A stretch of DNA of 56,715 nucleotides, taken from CALAMD01 sp035301345 (lineage in GTDB: Bacteria; Bacillota; Bacilli; Bacillales; Amphibacillaceae). The notes under the pieces were generated by a model. It was not told where the DNA came from, ran no database searches, and saw nothing but the letters and a program-made list of their open reading frames with translations. Numbering within the stretch: position 1 is the first letter of the stretch; each line of letters opens with the position of its first letter. The stretch lies in the NCBI GenBank assembly GCA_035301345.1, contig DATGUM010000038.1, positions 1 to 56,715 on the forward strand. Direction: 5' to 3'. Positions 34,914 to 43,951 of the stretch are shown here, in pieces. The translations under genes were made by a program, and so were the position numbers.

Positions 34914-36965
34914 GTGAGTAGCAATAAAGAAAAATCAAAGTTACCATTTAGACTTAATATATTATTTTTCATTATATTTATTTTGTTTGCAGTTCTTATT
35001 ATCCAGCTCGGAATCGTGCAAATTTTAGACGGTGAGGCTGCGCAAGAAGAAATTGATCGAACGGTTCAGGAACGAACGAAAATTCCTGTGCCACGTGGTT
35101 TAATTCTCGATCGAAACAATGAAGTGATTGTAGAAAATAAAGCGCGCTATTCTATTACATATACACCACCTAAAGGCGTTCAAGCGGAAGATCGTTTGAA
35201 ATTAGCTAAAAAACTAGTTAAATATATTGATATGAATAGAGAAGAAGATTTAAAAAGCGTGACATTCCGTAATAAGCAAGAATATTGGTACTTAGAAAAT
35301 ATTGATGAAGCAACAAGTCGATTATCTGAAGACGAACTAAAAGATTTAGACGACGTTGAACAATATCAGCTCTTACTGAAGGAACGAATTACTGAAGAAG
35401 ACGTTGCTGATTATTCAGATGATGAGTTAGAAATAATTGCGATAAAAAAAGAACTTGATAAAGCTTATGCCTTAACGCCACAAATTATCAAAAATGACCA
35501 TATTACGAAAGAAGAATATGCACGTGTCGCTGAGCATTTAGATGATTTACCAGGGGTTAATGCGACCACTGATTGGGAACGTAAATATAATTATGATGAA
35601 ACATTTAATAGTTTTATCGGTTCTATTACGTCTCAGGAGCAAGGGATTCCGAAAGAAAAACAAGATTACTTTCTCACGCGTGGATATAGTCGAAACGACC
35701 GTGTTGGGAAAAGTGGTCTTGAAGAGTATTATGAAGAATATTTACGTGGTCGTAAAGAACAAGTAGAATATACGACGACAAAAGCCGGAACAGTGATTGA
35801 TTCAAAAATTGCTGTTGAAGGGGAACGTGGAAAAGATTTAGTTTTAACGATCGATATGGAATTACAAAAACAGGTCGATGACGTCGTTAGTAAACAATTA
35901 AAAGCTGTCGCTCTAAGTAATCGGTTTGCAAACGAAGCGACTGGAATAGCTATGAATCCGAAGACAGGCGAAATATTAGCCGTTTCTAGTCATACGTACG
36001 ATCGACAAACAGGTAAAGTATCTGATACGGGATATAAGGCGTTATATGACGCACATCCACCAGGATCAACCGTGAAAGGTGCGACTGTTTTAGCCGGGCT
36101 TGATTCAGGAGCTATTAGTCCGAACCAAGTGTTTTATGATAGTCCGATTAAAATTGCTGGTACGCCACAGATGGGATCGTACACACGATTGGGTGCAGTT
36201 AATGATATAAGTGCTTTAAAGCGGTCATCTAACGTGTACATGTTTTATACAGCGCTGAGAATGGGTGGCGAATATCGTTATCCATTCCCGCAAAATGCAG
36301 GTGTTCGATTTGATTTTCAAGGACTGCTTGATTTAAGAAATTATTATGAACAGTTCGGTCTCGGCGTGAAAACAGGCGTTGATTTCCCGTTTGAAGCGAC
36401 TGGCTATGAAGGTCCAGAACCTGTTGCCGGTAACGCGATGCACTTTTCTATCGGTCAGTACGATACGTACACAGCATTACAAATGGTTCAATACGTATCT
36501 ACCATTGCTAACGATGGTTACCGCGTGCGTCCACACTTCCTTAAAACAGTGCATGATCCGTCTGTTGAAGAAGGTAAATTAGGTCCTGTATATAAAAGTA
36601 TCTCAACAGACGTTATGAACCGTGTTGATATGGATTTAGAACATATTAAACGTGTGCAAGAAGGGTTTAGACAGGCGTTCCAGTCTCAAGGAGGAACAGG
36701 GTATAGTTCATGGGCTGGTAAAAGTTATAGCCCAGCTGGAAAGACAGGAACAGCGGAAACTGAAGTGTTTGTTGACGGTGTAAAATATAACACAGAAAAC
36801 TTAGCATTAGTCGGTTATGCACCATTTGATGAACCAGAAATTGCTTTTGCTGTTATCGTGCCGAATTTAAGTAAAAATGGTGGAAGAAATATTAACCACA
36901 ACATCGGTACAGGCATATTAGATGCTTATTTTGATATAAAAGAGAAGCGAGCGAAAGAAGAATAA
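34914..36965 (+). CDS. pbpA: Class B penicillin-binding protein 2 (PBP2A type)
   Basis: Transpeptidase for lateral cell-wall synthesis. From GTG 34914 it has 683 residues: one N-terminal membrane anchor (about 14-36), a PBP dimerisation domain (PRGLILDRNNEVI onward) and a transpeptidase domain with S385-T-V-K, S438-S-N and K610-T-G. GGGGA at 34901-34905 is nine bases before GTG 34914, so I prefer it to the ATGs at 34884 and 34890, which would add ten and eight residues. It follows sodA, as pbpA does near sodA in B. subtilis. Class B, not bifunctional: no glycosyltransferase domain. Confidence 0.95.
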   Translation: MSSNKEKSKLPFRLNILFFIIFILFAVLIIQLGIVQILDGEAAQEEIDRTVQERTKIPVPRGLILDRNNEVIVENKARYSITYTPPKGVQAEDRLKLAKKLVKYIDMNREEDLKSVTFRNKQEYWYLENIDEATSRLSEDELKDLDDVEQYQLLLKERITEEDVADYSDDELEIIAIKKELDKAYALTPQIIKNDHITKEEYARVAEHLDDLPGVNATTDWERKYNYDETFNSFIGSITSQEQGIPKEKQDYFLTRGYSRNDRVGKSGLEEYYEEYLRGRKEQVEYTTTKAGTVIDSKIAVEGERGKDLVLTIDMELQKQVDDVVSKQLKAVALSNRFANEATGIAMNPKTGEILAVSSHTYDRQTGKVSDTGYKALYDAHPPGSTVKGATVLAGLDSGAISPNQVFYDSPIKIAGTPQMGSYTRLGAVNDISALKRSSNVYMFYTALRMGGEYRYPFPQNAGVRFDFQGLLDLRNYYEQFGLGVKTGVDFPFEATGYEGPEPVAGNAMHFSIGQYDTYTALQMVQYVSTIANDGYRVRPHFLKTVHDPSVEEGKLGPVYKSISTDVMNRVDMDLEHIKRVQEGFRQAFQSQGGTGYSSWAGKSYSPAGKTGTAETEVFVDGVKYNTENLALVGYAPFDEPEIAFAVIVPNLSKNGGRNINHNIGTGILDAYFDIKEKRAKEE

Positions 36966-37045
36966 AAATAAGGTGATTCCAACTGTTTGAACTGCTCCCT
37001 GTCTATTTGACAGGGACCATATCAGTTTAGGAATCACCTTATTTT
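36965..37045. terminator. Large bidirectional terminator, nested inverted repeats
   Basis: A perfect outer 16-bp stem (36965-36980 with 37030-37045) encloses AACTG/CAGTT and an inner perfect 8-bp stem (TCCCTGTC 36996-37003 with GACAGGGA 37009-37016). A-rich on the left and T-rich on the right, it can stop both pbpA (plus) and the minus-strand gene at 37078. Confidence 0.8.
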
Positions 37046-37077
37046 TATGTGCTATTTACTTTAAGTTTTGTTTATCT

Positions 37078-37626
37078 TTATTTATTCGTTAGCGCTTTTG
37101 CAAGTTCTCTTTCGCTCATTTCATTATTAACTTCATGTTTACCTAATTGGATATACTGGCTAAATCCTTCATCTTCTAAGTACTTTGTAAATTTATCAGC
37201 ATCATTAATAATTTTGTTTTCTTTCAATACTTTACTAATTTCTGGTGCTAACATATTTTCTTTAATGTTTATCGTATACTCAGTTTTCTTTGTTTGTTCG
37301 TCACTATCTTCTTCGCTGTCAGAATCGTCTTCACTTGCTTCTTCATCTGACTCCTCATTTTCTTCAGCGGCATCGTCTTTATTTTCTTCATCATTTTCTT
37401 CTTTAGCATCTTCTTCTTCATCATTCTGTTCGCCACTTAACGCAAGCGTCATATAATCAGAATCTGTTAAAACGCGGTAACCGTCATCTGTTAAAGCGTC
37501 GATCATTTCATCAGTCGTCATTTTATTCTTGTCGCTTCCCATATTACTAATGACGATAAAGATAATAATTAATACTACACTTGCAGCTAATAATCCCATT
37601 GAAAAATATCGTAAAGGTTGTTTCAT
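37078..37626 (-). CDS. Acidic membrane-anchored protein with MltG/YceG-like C-terminus
   Basis: 182 residues: a membrane segment (about 10-30), a short globular part (TTDEMIDALTDDGYRVLTD), an extremely Asp/Glu-rich linker (about 70-115), and a C-terminal domain. TINIKENMLAPEISKVLKENKIIND and the final MSERELAKAL resemble the LysM-like N-terminal domain of MltG/YceG lytic transglycosylases. The catalytic MltG domain is absent. GAGGAG in the first in-frame codons sets ATG at 37626; a leading ATG at 37641 precedes that site. It follows the 37642 gene directly, so the two form a minus-strand operon. Probably extracytoplasmic and wall-related (inference). Confidence 0.85.
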   Translation of the reverse strand: MKQPLRYFSMGLLAASVVLIIIFIVISNMGSDKNKMTTDEMIDALTDDGYRVLTDSDYMTLALSGEQNDEEEDAKEENDEENKDDAAEENEESDEEASEDDSDSEEDSDEQTKKTEYTINIKENMLAPEISKVLKENKIINDADKFTKYLEDEGFSQYIQLGKHEVNNEMSERELAKALTNK

Positions 37627-37641
37627 CGTTAATCTCCTCAT

Positions 37642-38010
37642 TTAGTTATTATTAATAATTGTGCGTACGTCATGTTCGCTAAGTTGTGTTAATTTTGCAA
37701 TCTCACTAATGGAATGCCCTTGTTGAAACATTTCATGAATATTTTGAATGATTGTCAATGCATTGTTTGGAGCAGAAAATGCATCAGGTGAGGGCTGTTT
37801 ATACGTTGTAGTCTGTTGCATGCGTGTATCGATTAAAAGCTCTTCTTCAAGAACTTTTATTTTTTTGTTTAGCTGGTAAATATCTTGCATCATCGTAATA
37901 GACAGTTGCTCGAATTCCTTTTCTAATTGTTTATGCCTGTCCGAAACAAAGAATGACAGTATAAACAAAAGAACGGCAACAGTCGTCAACGTTATAATGA
38001 CATATAACAT
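37642..38010 (-). CDS. Membrane-anchored coiled-coil protein with C-terminal HTH-like segment
   Basis: 122 residues: N-terminal membrane helix (about 2-22), a coiled coil (about 27-60, LEKEFEQLSITMMQDIYQLN), a variable linker, and a C-terminal helix-turn-helix-like segment GHSISEIAKLTQLSEHDVR (about 99-117). The layout resembles SwrB/YlxL-type proteins (membrane anchor plus HTH-like tail); I would not name it more precisely. GGAGGT is six bases before ATG 38010. It is divergent from mutS, with about 145 bases between the starts, and is followed at once by the acidic protein gene. Confidence 0.85.
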   Translation of the reverse strand: MLYVIITLTTVAVLLFILSFFVSDRHKQLEKEFEQLSITMMQDIYQLNKKIKVLEEELLIDTRMQQTTTYKQPSPDAFSAPNNALTIIQNIHEMFQQGHSISEIAKLTQLSEHDVRTIINNN

Positions 38011-38112
38011 ACTCGTACCTCCGTTTTATTTATCCATATTAGTTATATCATAAATCAATCAAACTTTAAACAACTATTTTACTTTGTAAATTAATCTTAA
38101 TGTTTCCATTTA

Positions 38113-38121
38113 TGTTATACT
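38113..38121 (+). promoter_or_regulatory. Extended -10 promoter of mutS
   Basis: TGTTATACT (TGn plus TATACT) 35 bases before the mutS start; TTAATC at 38091-38096 could be a weak -35. Confidence 0.55.
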
Positions 38122-38155
38122 AATAGCAGTATTTAAACGCTTTGGAGGATGTTAT

Positions 38156-40732
38156 ATGTCAAAAAATACACCGATGATGAAACAATACTTAGAAATAAAA
38201 GCACAACATAAAGATGCTTTTTTGTTTTTTCGTTTAGGTGATTTTTACGAAATGTTTTTTGATGATGCTATACAAGCAGCACAAGAACTGGAAATTACAT
38301 TAACGAAAAGAGATTCAAGTCAAAAAGATAGTATACCGATGTGCGGCGTCCCGCACCATTCGGCAGAAAGATATATAAAAACGCTAGTTGATAAAGGATA
38401 TAGAGTAGCTATTTGTGAACAAGTCGAAGATCCGAAAAAAGCTGTCGGTGTTGTAAAACGTGAAGTAATTCAAGTGATTACACCTGGAACAGTCATGGAA
38501 CAATCAATGCTAAAAGAAAATGAGAGTAATTATATTGCTAGTATCTCACAATTTTCAGACGGATCATTCGTCGTCGCATATAATGATTTATCAACAGGTG
38601 AAAACAAATTAATTCTTATTGAAGACGGCTGGGAAACAGTTATTCATGAACTGTACAACCAATCAATTAAAGAAGTCGTTGTAGCAAGTCATTTTTCTGA
38701 ACATTTACAACAAGATTTAAAACAAAAGTTAGCGATTACTTTGTCATATGAAGATGAAGTAACGTTTAATGCAGAATTTCGCTCGTTATGCGATAACATC
38801 ACGGATGAGCGTTTAATGGAAGCTTATAGTCGCTTATTAAACTATATTTTACATACACAGAAACGTTCATTAGACCATTTAAAGCCAGCTGAAGTAATTG
38901 AACGTAATAATTATTTATCGCTTGATATGTATTCAAAGCGAAATCTTGAGTTAACAGAATCGATTCGTAAACAATCAAAGCAAGGAACGTTGTTGTCTGT
39001 CCTTGATGAAACAGTTACTGCCATGGGTTCAAGGCTCATTAAACAGTGGATTGAACGACCCCTTTTAAATAAAACACACATATTAAATCGGTTACAAGCT
39101 GTTGAAGGGTTTTACAACGAATTTATGGCGCGTGAAACGTTAAGAGAATTATTAAAAGCAGTTTATGATTTAGAACGTTTGGCAGGAAGAATAGCTTTCG
39201 GAAATGTGAATGCGCGCGATCTTATTCAGCTCAAACAGTCATTACAAAACATTCCATCGATAAAATCTAATTTAGCTGAATATAATAATGAAATGATTAA
39301 TCGTTTAAATGAGCAACTCGTGTTCCCACGTGAGCTCGTTGATTTACTTGAAACGAGTATTCACGATGAACCGCCAATCTCTATCACTGAAGGAAATATT
39401 ATAAAAACAGGTTATAACGAAATGTTAGATGAATATCGCGATGCAGCCATTAACGGAAAGCAATGGATTGCTCAATTAGAAAGTGATGAAAAAGAAGCAA
39501 CAGGCATCCGTTCTTTAAAAGTCGGGTTTAATCGTGTGTTCGGTTATTATATTGAAATAACAAAGGCGAATTTACATCTTATTCCAGAAGGACGTTATGA
39601 AAGAAAGCAAACGTTGACAAATGCGGAACGGTTTATAACTGAAGAATTAAAAGATAAAGAAACGCTTATTCTTGAAGCGGAAGAAAAAAGCATTGATTTA
39701 GAACATGAACTGTTTCTTGATATAAGAGATAAAATTAAAGATGATATTCCACATTTACAAGCGATCGCATATACGATTAGTAAAATTGATAGTTTACAAT
39801 CATTTGCGACTGTGAGCGAAACGAATAATTATACGAAACCTACATTTGTTGATGATGAATTACATGTCATTGGTGGGCGACATCCAGTCGTTGAACAAGT
39901 AATGCAGGATGGCAACTTTGTTCCGAATGATATTTTGTTAAACGAAGAAAAGCGAATGTTACTCATTACTGGACCGAATATGGCAGGTAAAAGTACGTAT
40001 ATGCGACAGCTCGCTCTAACAGCTGTTATGGGACAAATTGGTTGTTTCGTTCCATGTGAGAAAGCAGACTTGCTTATTTTTGACCAAATATTTACGCGTA
40101 TAGGGGCAGCAGATGACTTAGTCGCAGGACAGAGTACGTTTATGGTTGAAATGTTAGAAGCAAAACATGCACTCGTTCATGCAACAGAAAACAGTTTAAT
40201 TTTATTAGACGAAGTAGGAAGAGGAACGAGTACGTACGATGGAATGGCACTCGCCCAAGCGATTATTGAATATATTCATAACCATATTCACGCAAAAACA
40301 TTGTTTTCAACGCACTATCATGAGTTAACTGTATTAGAAGATTCACTTGACCATTTAAAAAATATTCACGTTCGGGCTGAAGAGTATGACGATAAAATTG
40401 TCTTTCTTCATCAAATTGAAGAAGGTTCAGCTGATGAAAGTTACGGCATTCACGTCGCACAATTAGCTGAATTACCCGAAGAATTAATTGAACGAGCATC
40501 ACATATATTAACGAAGTTAGAAAACAAACAAGATGTCAAATCAGATCATTCGTCAGGCAATGAACAAAATGGTCAGTTAACATTTTTTGTTGAAGAATCA
40601 CCAGCAAGTAGTCGTCCGAAAGAACAGTCAAAAGTTACCGAAAAACTTAAACGTATGAACGTGCTTGAAATGACACCGATTGAAGCGTTAAACGTTTTAT
40701 ATGATTTGAAAAAACAAGTCGATAAAGATTGA
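38156..40732 (+). CDS. mutS: DNA mismatch repair protein MutS
   Basis: Mismatch recognition ATPase. 858 residues: mismatch-binding domain with F30-Y-E32 (GDFYEMF), connector, lever and clamp domains, and C-terminal ATPase with Walker A GPNMAGKST (from 606), LLDEVGRGTSTYDG and STHYHEL. The end (about 800-858) carries the linker used for beta-clamp binding in relatives. GGAGGATG precedes ATG 38156. mutL follows after 20 bases. In B. subtilis cotE lies directly upstream; here it is missing. Confidence 0.98.
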   Translation: MSKNTPMMKQYLEIKAQHKDAFLFFRLGDFYEMFFDDAIQAAQELEITLTKRDSSQKDSIPMCGVPHHSAERYIKTLVDKGYRVAICEQVEDPKKAVGVVKREVIQVITPGTVMEQSMLKENESNYIASISQFSDGSFVVAYNDLSTGENKLILIEDGWETVIHELYNQSIKEVVVASHFSEHLQQDLKQKLAITLSYEDEVTFNAEFRSLCDNITDERLMEAYSRLLNYILHTQKRSLDHLKPAEVIERNNYLSLDMYSKRNLELTESIRKQSKQGTLLSVLDETVTAMGSRLIKQWIERPLLNKTHILNRLQAVEGFYNEFMARETLRELLKAVYDLERLAGRIAFGNVNARDLIQLKQSLQNIPSIKSNLAEYNNEMINRLNEQLVFPRELVDLLETSIHDEPPISITEGNIIKTGYNEMLDEYRDAAINGKQWIAQLESDEKEATGIRSLKVGFNRVFGYYIEITKANLHLIPEGRYERKQTLTNAERFITEELKDKETLILEAEEKSIDLEHELFLDIRDKIKDDIPHLQAIAYTISKIDSLQSFATVSETNNYTKPTFVDDELHVIGGRHPVVEQVMQDGNFVPNDILLNEEKRMLLITGPNMAGKSTYMRQLALTAVMGQIGCFVPCEKADLLIFDQIFTRIGAADDLVAGQSTFMVEMLEAKHALVHATENSLILLDEVGRGTSTYDGMALAQAIIEYIHNHIHAKTLFSTHYHELTVLEDSLDHLKNIHVRAEEYDDKIVFLHQIEEGSADESYGIHVAQLAELPEELIERASHILTKLENKQDVKSDHSSGNEQNGQLTFFVEESPASSRPKEQSKVTEKLKRMNVLEMTPIEALNVLYDLKKQVDKD

Positions 40733-40752
40733 TGAAAGAGAGGATGTAAAGC

Positions 40753-42558
40753 TTGACGATTATACAATTATCAGATGTTTTAGCAAATAAAATTGCAGCA
40801 GGTGAAGTCGTTGAGCGGCCATCATCTGTCGTTAAAGAATTGATCGAAAATAGTATTGATGCTAAAAGTACGTGGATAAAAATTGATGTTAAAGAAGCAG
40901 GACTACAAATGATTAAAGTGACAGATAATGGTCAAGGGATGTCAACAGTAGATTGTGAAATTGCTTTTTCTCGTCACGCAACGAGTAAAATTAAATATGA
41001 ACAAGATTTATTTCATATTAAAACGTTAGGCTTTCGCGGTGAAGCGTTAGCAAGTATATCTGCTGTTAGTAAGTTAGACGTTAAATCATCTCAAGGAAAT
41101 GAAGCAGGAACACATTTACGGTTTGAAGGTGGAAAGTTAATCGAGCGATTAAAGAGTGACGCGCGAAGAGGCACTGAAGTGTGTGTACGCGATTTATTTT
41201 ATAATACACCCGCACGGTTAAAATACGTTAAAACGATTCATACAGAACTTGGTCATATTACTGATTTAGTGAATCGACTCGCGTTAGCACATCCAACGAT
41301 TCGTTTTGAACTATCACATAACGGAAATTCATTACTTCAGACGACAGGGTCAGGACAGCTACTGCAAGTTATTAAACAAGTGTACGGAATGAAAATAGCG
41401 GAACAGATGATTGAAGTGTCGACAGAAACATTAGATTATCGCGTGACTGGTTACATTTCTAAACCTGAATTAACTCGGGCGAACCGGTCGTATGTATCAA
41501 CGATTGTTAATGGAAGGTATATTCGAAACATCGGTTTAGCACGCGCGATTGCTGAAGGTTATGATACGTTACTGCCTATTCATAGACATCCTGTCGTCAT
41601 CCTTAATATTGAAATGGATCCTATTCTTATTGACGTGAACGTACATCCGACAAAGCTAGAAGTTCGTTTTAGTAAAGAAAATGAATTGTTTACAGCCGTT
41701 AGAGAAATGATTAAACAAACATTTCGCTCGAAAACGCTTATCCCTGAGATGAGTCATGAGCAAGTAAAGCGACGTCAGTCACATAGTCAACCGTCAGAGC
41801 ATTTACACATGCAATCGTTTATTGATGAACAACCGAGAGAGGATGTAAATAAATATACGCATACACAAGCAGATGAGCAATTTTTACACAAAGTTGAACA
41901 CGTGAATGAAACAGAGAATGACACACGTAAAGAATACGTTAGTAAAAATGAGGCAGCGCCTGTGTCTGATAGAGACCGTATGCCTGTACTATATCCAATT
42001 GGGCAATTGTTAGGAACGTATATTTTAGCACAAAACGATCATGGCTTTTATATGATTGATCAGCACGCCGCCCAGGAAAGAATAAAGTATGAATCTTATC
42101 GACAAAAGCTCAGGCAAAATGAATCGACTAATCAACAATTGTTACTACCTATTATGATTGAATGCACACATAAAGAAGCACTTTATATTGAAAAACATCA
42201 AGACGTCCTTGAATCGATTGGTCTATATTTAGAATCCTTTGGACAGCATACGTACGCTGTTCGCTCACACCCAACGTGGTTTCCTAAAGGGGAAGAAAAG
42301 GAAATTATTGAGGAAATGATTGAACAAATTTTAAAAGAACAGACGATTAATATCGGAAATATTAGGGAAGAAGTTGCTATTTTAATGGCATGTAAAGGTT
42401 CGATAAAGGCGAATCAATATTTAACAAAAAATGATATGGAAAGCTTACTTTTACAATTAAGAGAGATGGAAGATCCTTTTACGTGTCCGCATGGCAGACC
42501 TGTTATTGTTCACTTTTCAACGTACGAAATTGAAAAGATGTTTAAACGTATTATGTAA
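40753..42558 (+). CDS. mutL: DNA mismatch repair protein MutL
   Basis: Mismatch repair ATPase/endonuclease. 601 residues: GHKL ATPase (IAAGEVVERPSSVVKELIEN, DNGQGM, TLGFRGEALASI), a variable linker (about 335-400), and a C-terminal endonuclease domain with DQHAAQERIKYE (from 436), ACKGSIKAN and CPHGRP. These three motifs mean the nicking activity is retained, as expected in an organism without MutH. It starts with TTG 40753 after GAGAGGATG, in an operon with mutS. Confidence 0.97.
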   Translation: MTIIQLSDVLANKIAAGEVVERPSSVVKELIENSIDAKSTWIKIDVKEAGLQMIKVTDNGQGMSTVDCEIAFSRHATSKIKYEQDLFHIKTLGFRGEALASISAVSKLDVKSSQGNEAGTHLRFEGGKLIERLKSDARRGTEVCVRDLFYNTPARLKYVKTIHTELGHITDLVNRLALAHPTIRFELSHNGNSLLQTTGSGQLLQVIKQVYGMKIAEQMIEVSTETLDYRVTGYISKPELTRANRSYVSTIVNGRYIRNIGLARAIAEGYDTLLPIHRHPVVILNIEMDPILIDVNVHPTKLEVRFSKENELFTAVREMIKQTFRSKTLIPEMSHEQVKRRQSHSQPSEHLHMQSFIDEQPREDVNKYTHTQADEQFLHKVEHVNETENDTRKEYVSKNEAAPVSDRDRMPVLYPIGQLLGTYILAQNDHGFYMIDQHAAQERIKYESYRQKLRQNESTNQQLLLPIMIECTHKEALYIEKHQDVLESIGLYLESFGQHTYAVRSHPTWFPKGEEKEIIEEMIEQILKEQTINIGNIREEVAILMACKGSIKANQYLTKNDMESLLLQLREMEDPFTCPHGRPVIVHFSTYEIEKMFKRIM

Positions 42559-42593
42559 CATAATATTTAAGTAAACGTTTAGGAGAATATTTT

Positions 42594-43523
42594 GTGAAAA
42601 CAAAAGTTGTTTCTATTGTAGGACCTACTGCTGTAGGAAAAACAAAATTAAGCATTGAACTTGCTAAACATTTTAACGGAGAAATTATTAATGGTGATTC
42701 AATGCAAGTGTATCGACAATTCGATATTGGTACGGCAAAAGTTACTCATGCTGAAATGGAAAATATTCCTCACCATTTAATAGATATTAAAGATCCAGAA
42801 CAACCTTTCTCTGTCGCTGACTTTCAAACAGTTGTTAGAGAAGCAATTGAACGCGTAAGTAGCAAAGGGAAGTTACCAATTATCGTTGGTGGAAGTGGCT
42901 TATATATTCAAGCAGCTCTATACGATTATCACTTTTCTGAAGAAAGAAGAGATGAACAACTCACAGAACAGCTAACGAAAAAAGTTGAAGCAGAAGGAAT
43001 TGAACCTTTATACACCGAACTAATGACTGTTGATCCTGAACAAGCGAAAGTTATTCATCCGAATAATCATAGACGTGTGATTCGTGCGCTGGAAGTCTAT
43101 TATCAAACGGGAAAAACGATGTCAGAATATAAACGTGAACAATCTAATGACCCGTTATATGACATACATCTTATTGGTCTTGAAATGGAGAGAGAACAGC
43201 TCTATGAACGAATTAACGAACGAGTAGATCAGATGATTAATAGCGGATTATTAAAAGAAGTGTATAATTTATATGAGAAAGGGTATAGCAATACTCAAGC
43301 AATGCGTGGGATAGGATATAAAGAACTTATCCCTTATTTACAAGGGGAAGATACTTTGGAGCATTGTTTGTCGATATTGAAAAGAAACTCACGCAGATTT
43401 GCGAAACGACAGATGACATGGTTTAAAAATAAAATGGATGTGTCATGGTATAACGTAGAAGCTGATCAGTTTAGTCGGACAATCGCACGAGTGATTGCAG
43501 CGTATGAGGGAGTTTTTAATTAA
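42594..43523 (+). CDS. miaA: tRNA dimethylallyltransferase MiaA
   Basis: Adds dimethylallyl to A37 of UNN-reading tRNAs. 309 residues with P-loop GPTAVGKTKLS, GDSMQVYRQFDIGTAKV, ADFQ and RNSRRFAKRQMTWF. GTG start at 42594, seven bases after AGGAGA. It is part of the mutSL-miaA-hfq run. One of its expected substrates, tRNA-Phe, is encoded at 33936. Confidence 0.97.
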   Translation: MKTKVVSIVGPTAVGKTKLSIELAKHFNGEIINGDSMQVYRQFDIGTAKVTHAEMENIPHHLIDIKDPEQPFSVADFQTVVREAIERVSSKGKLPIIVGGSGLYIQAALYDYHFSEERRDEQLTEQLTKKVEAEGIEPLYTELMTVDPEQAKVIHPNNHRRVIRALEVYYQTGKTMSEYKREQSNDPLYDIHLIGLEMEREQLYERINERVDQMINSGLLKEVYNLYEKGYSNTQAMRGIGYKELIPYLQGEDTLEHCLSILKRNSRRFAKRQMTWFKNKMDVSWYNVEADQFSRTIARVIAAYEGVFN

Positions 43524-43553
43524 TTATCTAGAGAAAAAGAGGAGGAGCGAGAA

Positions 43554-43772
43554 ATGACACAATCGAAAAACATTCAAGATTTTTATTTGAATGAACTGAG
43601 AAAAAGTAAAAGTTTAGTGACTGTTTTTCTTACTAATGGATTTCAGCTCAGAGGAACGATACATTCGTTTGACAGTTATACAGTATTGTTAGAGTCAGAT
43701 AACAAACAGCAGCTTATTTATAAACATGCAATATCAACATTTGTCCCTAACCAAAATGTTTCATTTGAATAA
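43554..43772 (+). CDS. hfq: RNA-binding protein Hfq
   Basis: Hexameric Sm-like RNA chaperone. 72 residues with Sm1 (LVTVFLTNGFQLRGTIHSFD) and the Sm2 signature YKHAISTF. A strong GAGGAGCGAG precedes ATG 43554. It follows miaA after 30 bases, the order seen in most bacteria, and ends at a terminator. Confidence 0.97.
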   Translation: MTQSKNIQDFYLNELRKSKSLVTVFLTNGFQLRGTIHSFDSYTVLLESDNKQQLIYKHAISTFVPNQNVSFE

Positions 43773-43785
43773 AGATAAATGAACA

Positions 43786-43838
43786 AATAATAAAGTGGTC
43801 TTTTTCACTTACACGTGAGAAGACCATTTTATTATTTA
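43786..43838 (+). terminator. Terminator after hfq
   Basis: 17-bp stem with one G-U pair (43786-43802 with 43820-43836), plus an inner CAC/GTG, ending in T-rich sequence. A-rich on the left, so it may work in both directions. Confidence 0.82.
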
Positions 43839-43951
43839 ACTACGCGAGACAAGCTAGCTGTTTCGTTTGGTCGCATGGCTCGTTTTTGTTATTATATGAA
43901 TGAGTTTCATCTCACTTTTTTGCTCTTTCATTAGGAAAGTAGGTTTTATTT

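Noticed and set aside
37049..37456. 135-codon serine-rich frame on the plus strand
   Set aside because: Antisense of the acidic linker (Glu/Asp codons read as Ser/Phe/Leu) of the minus-strand gene; no ribosome binding site.
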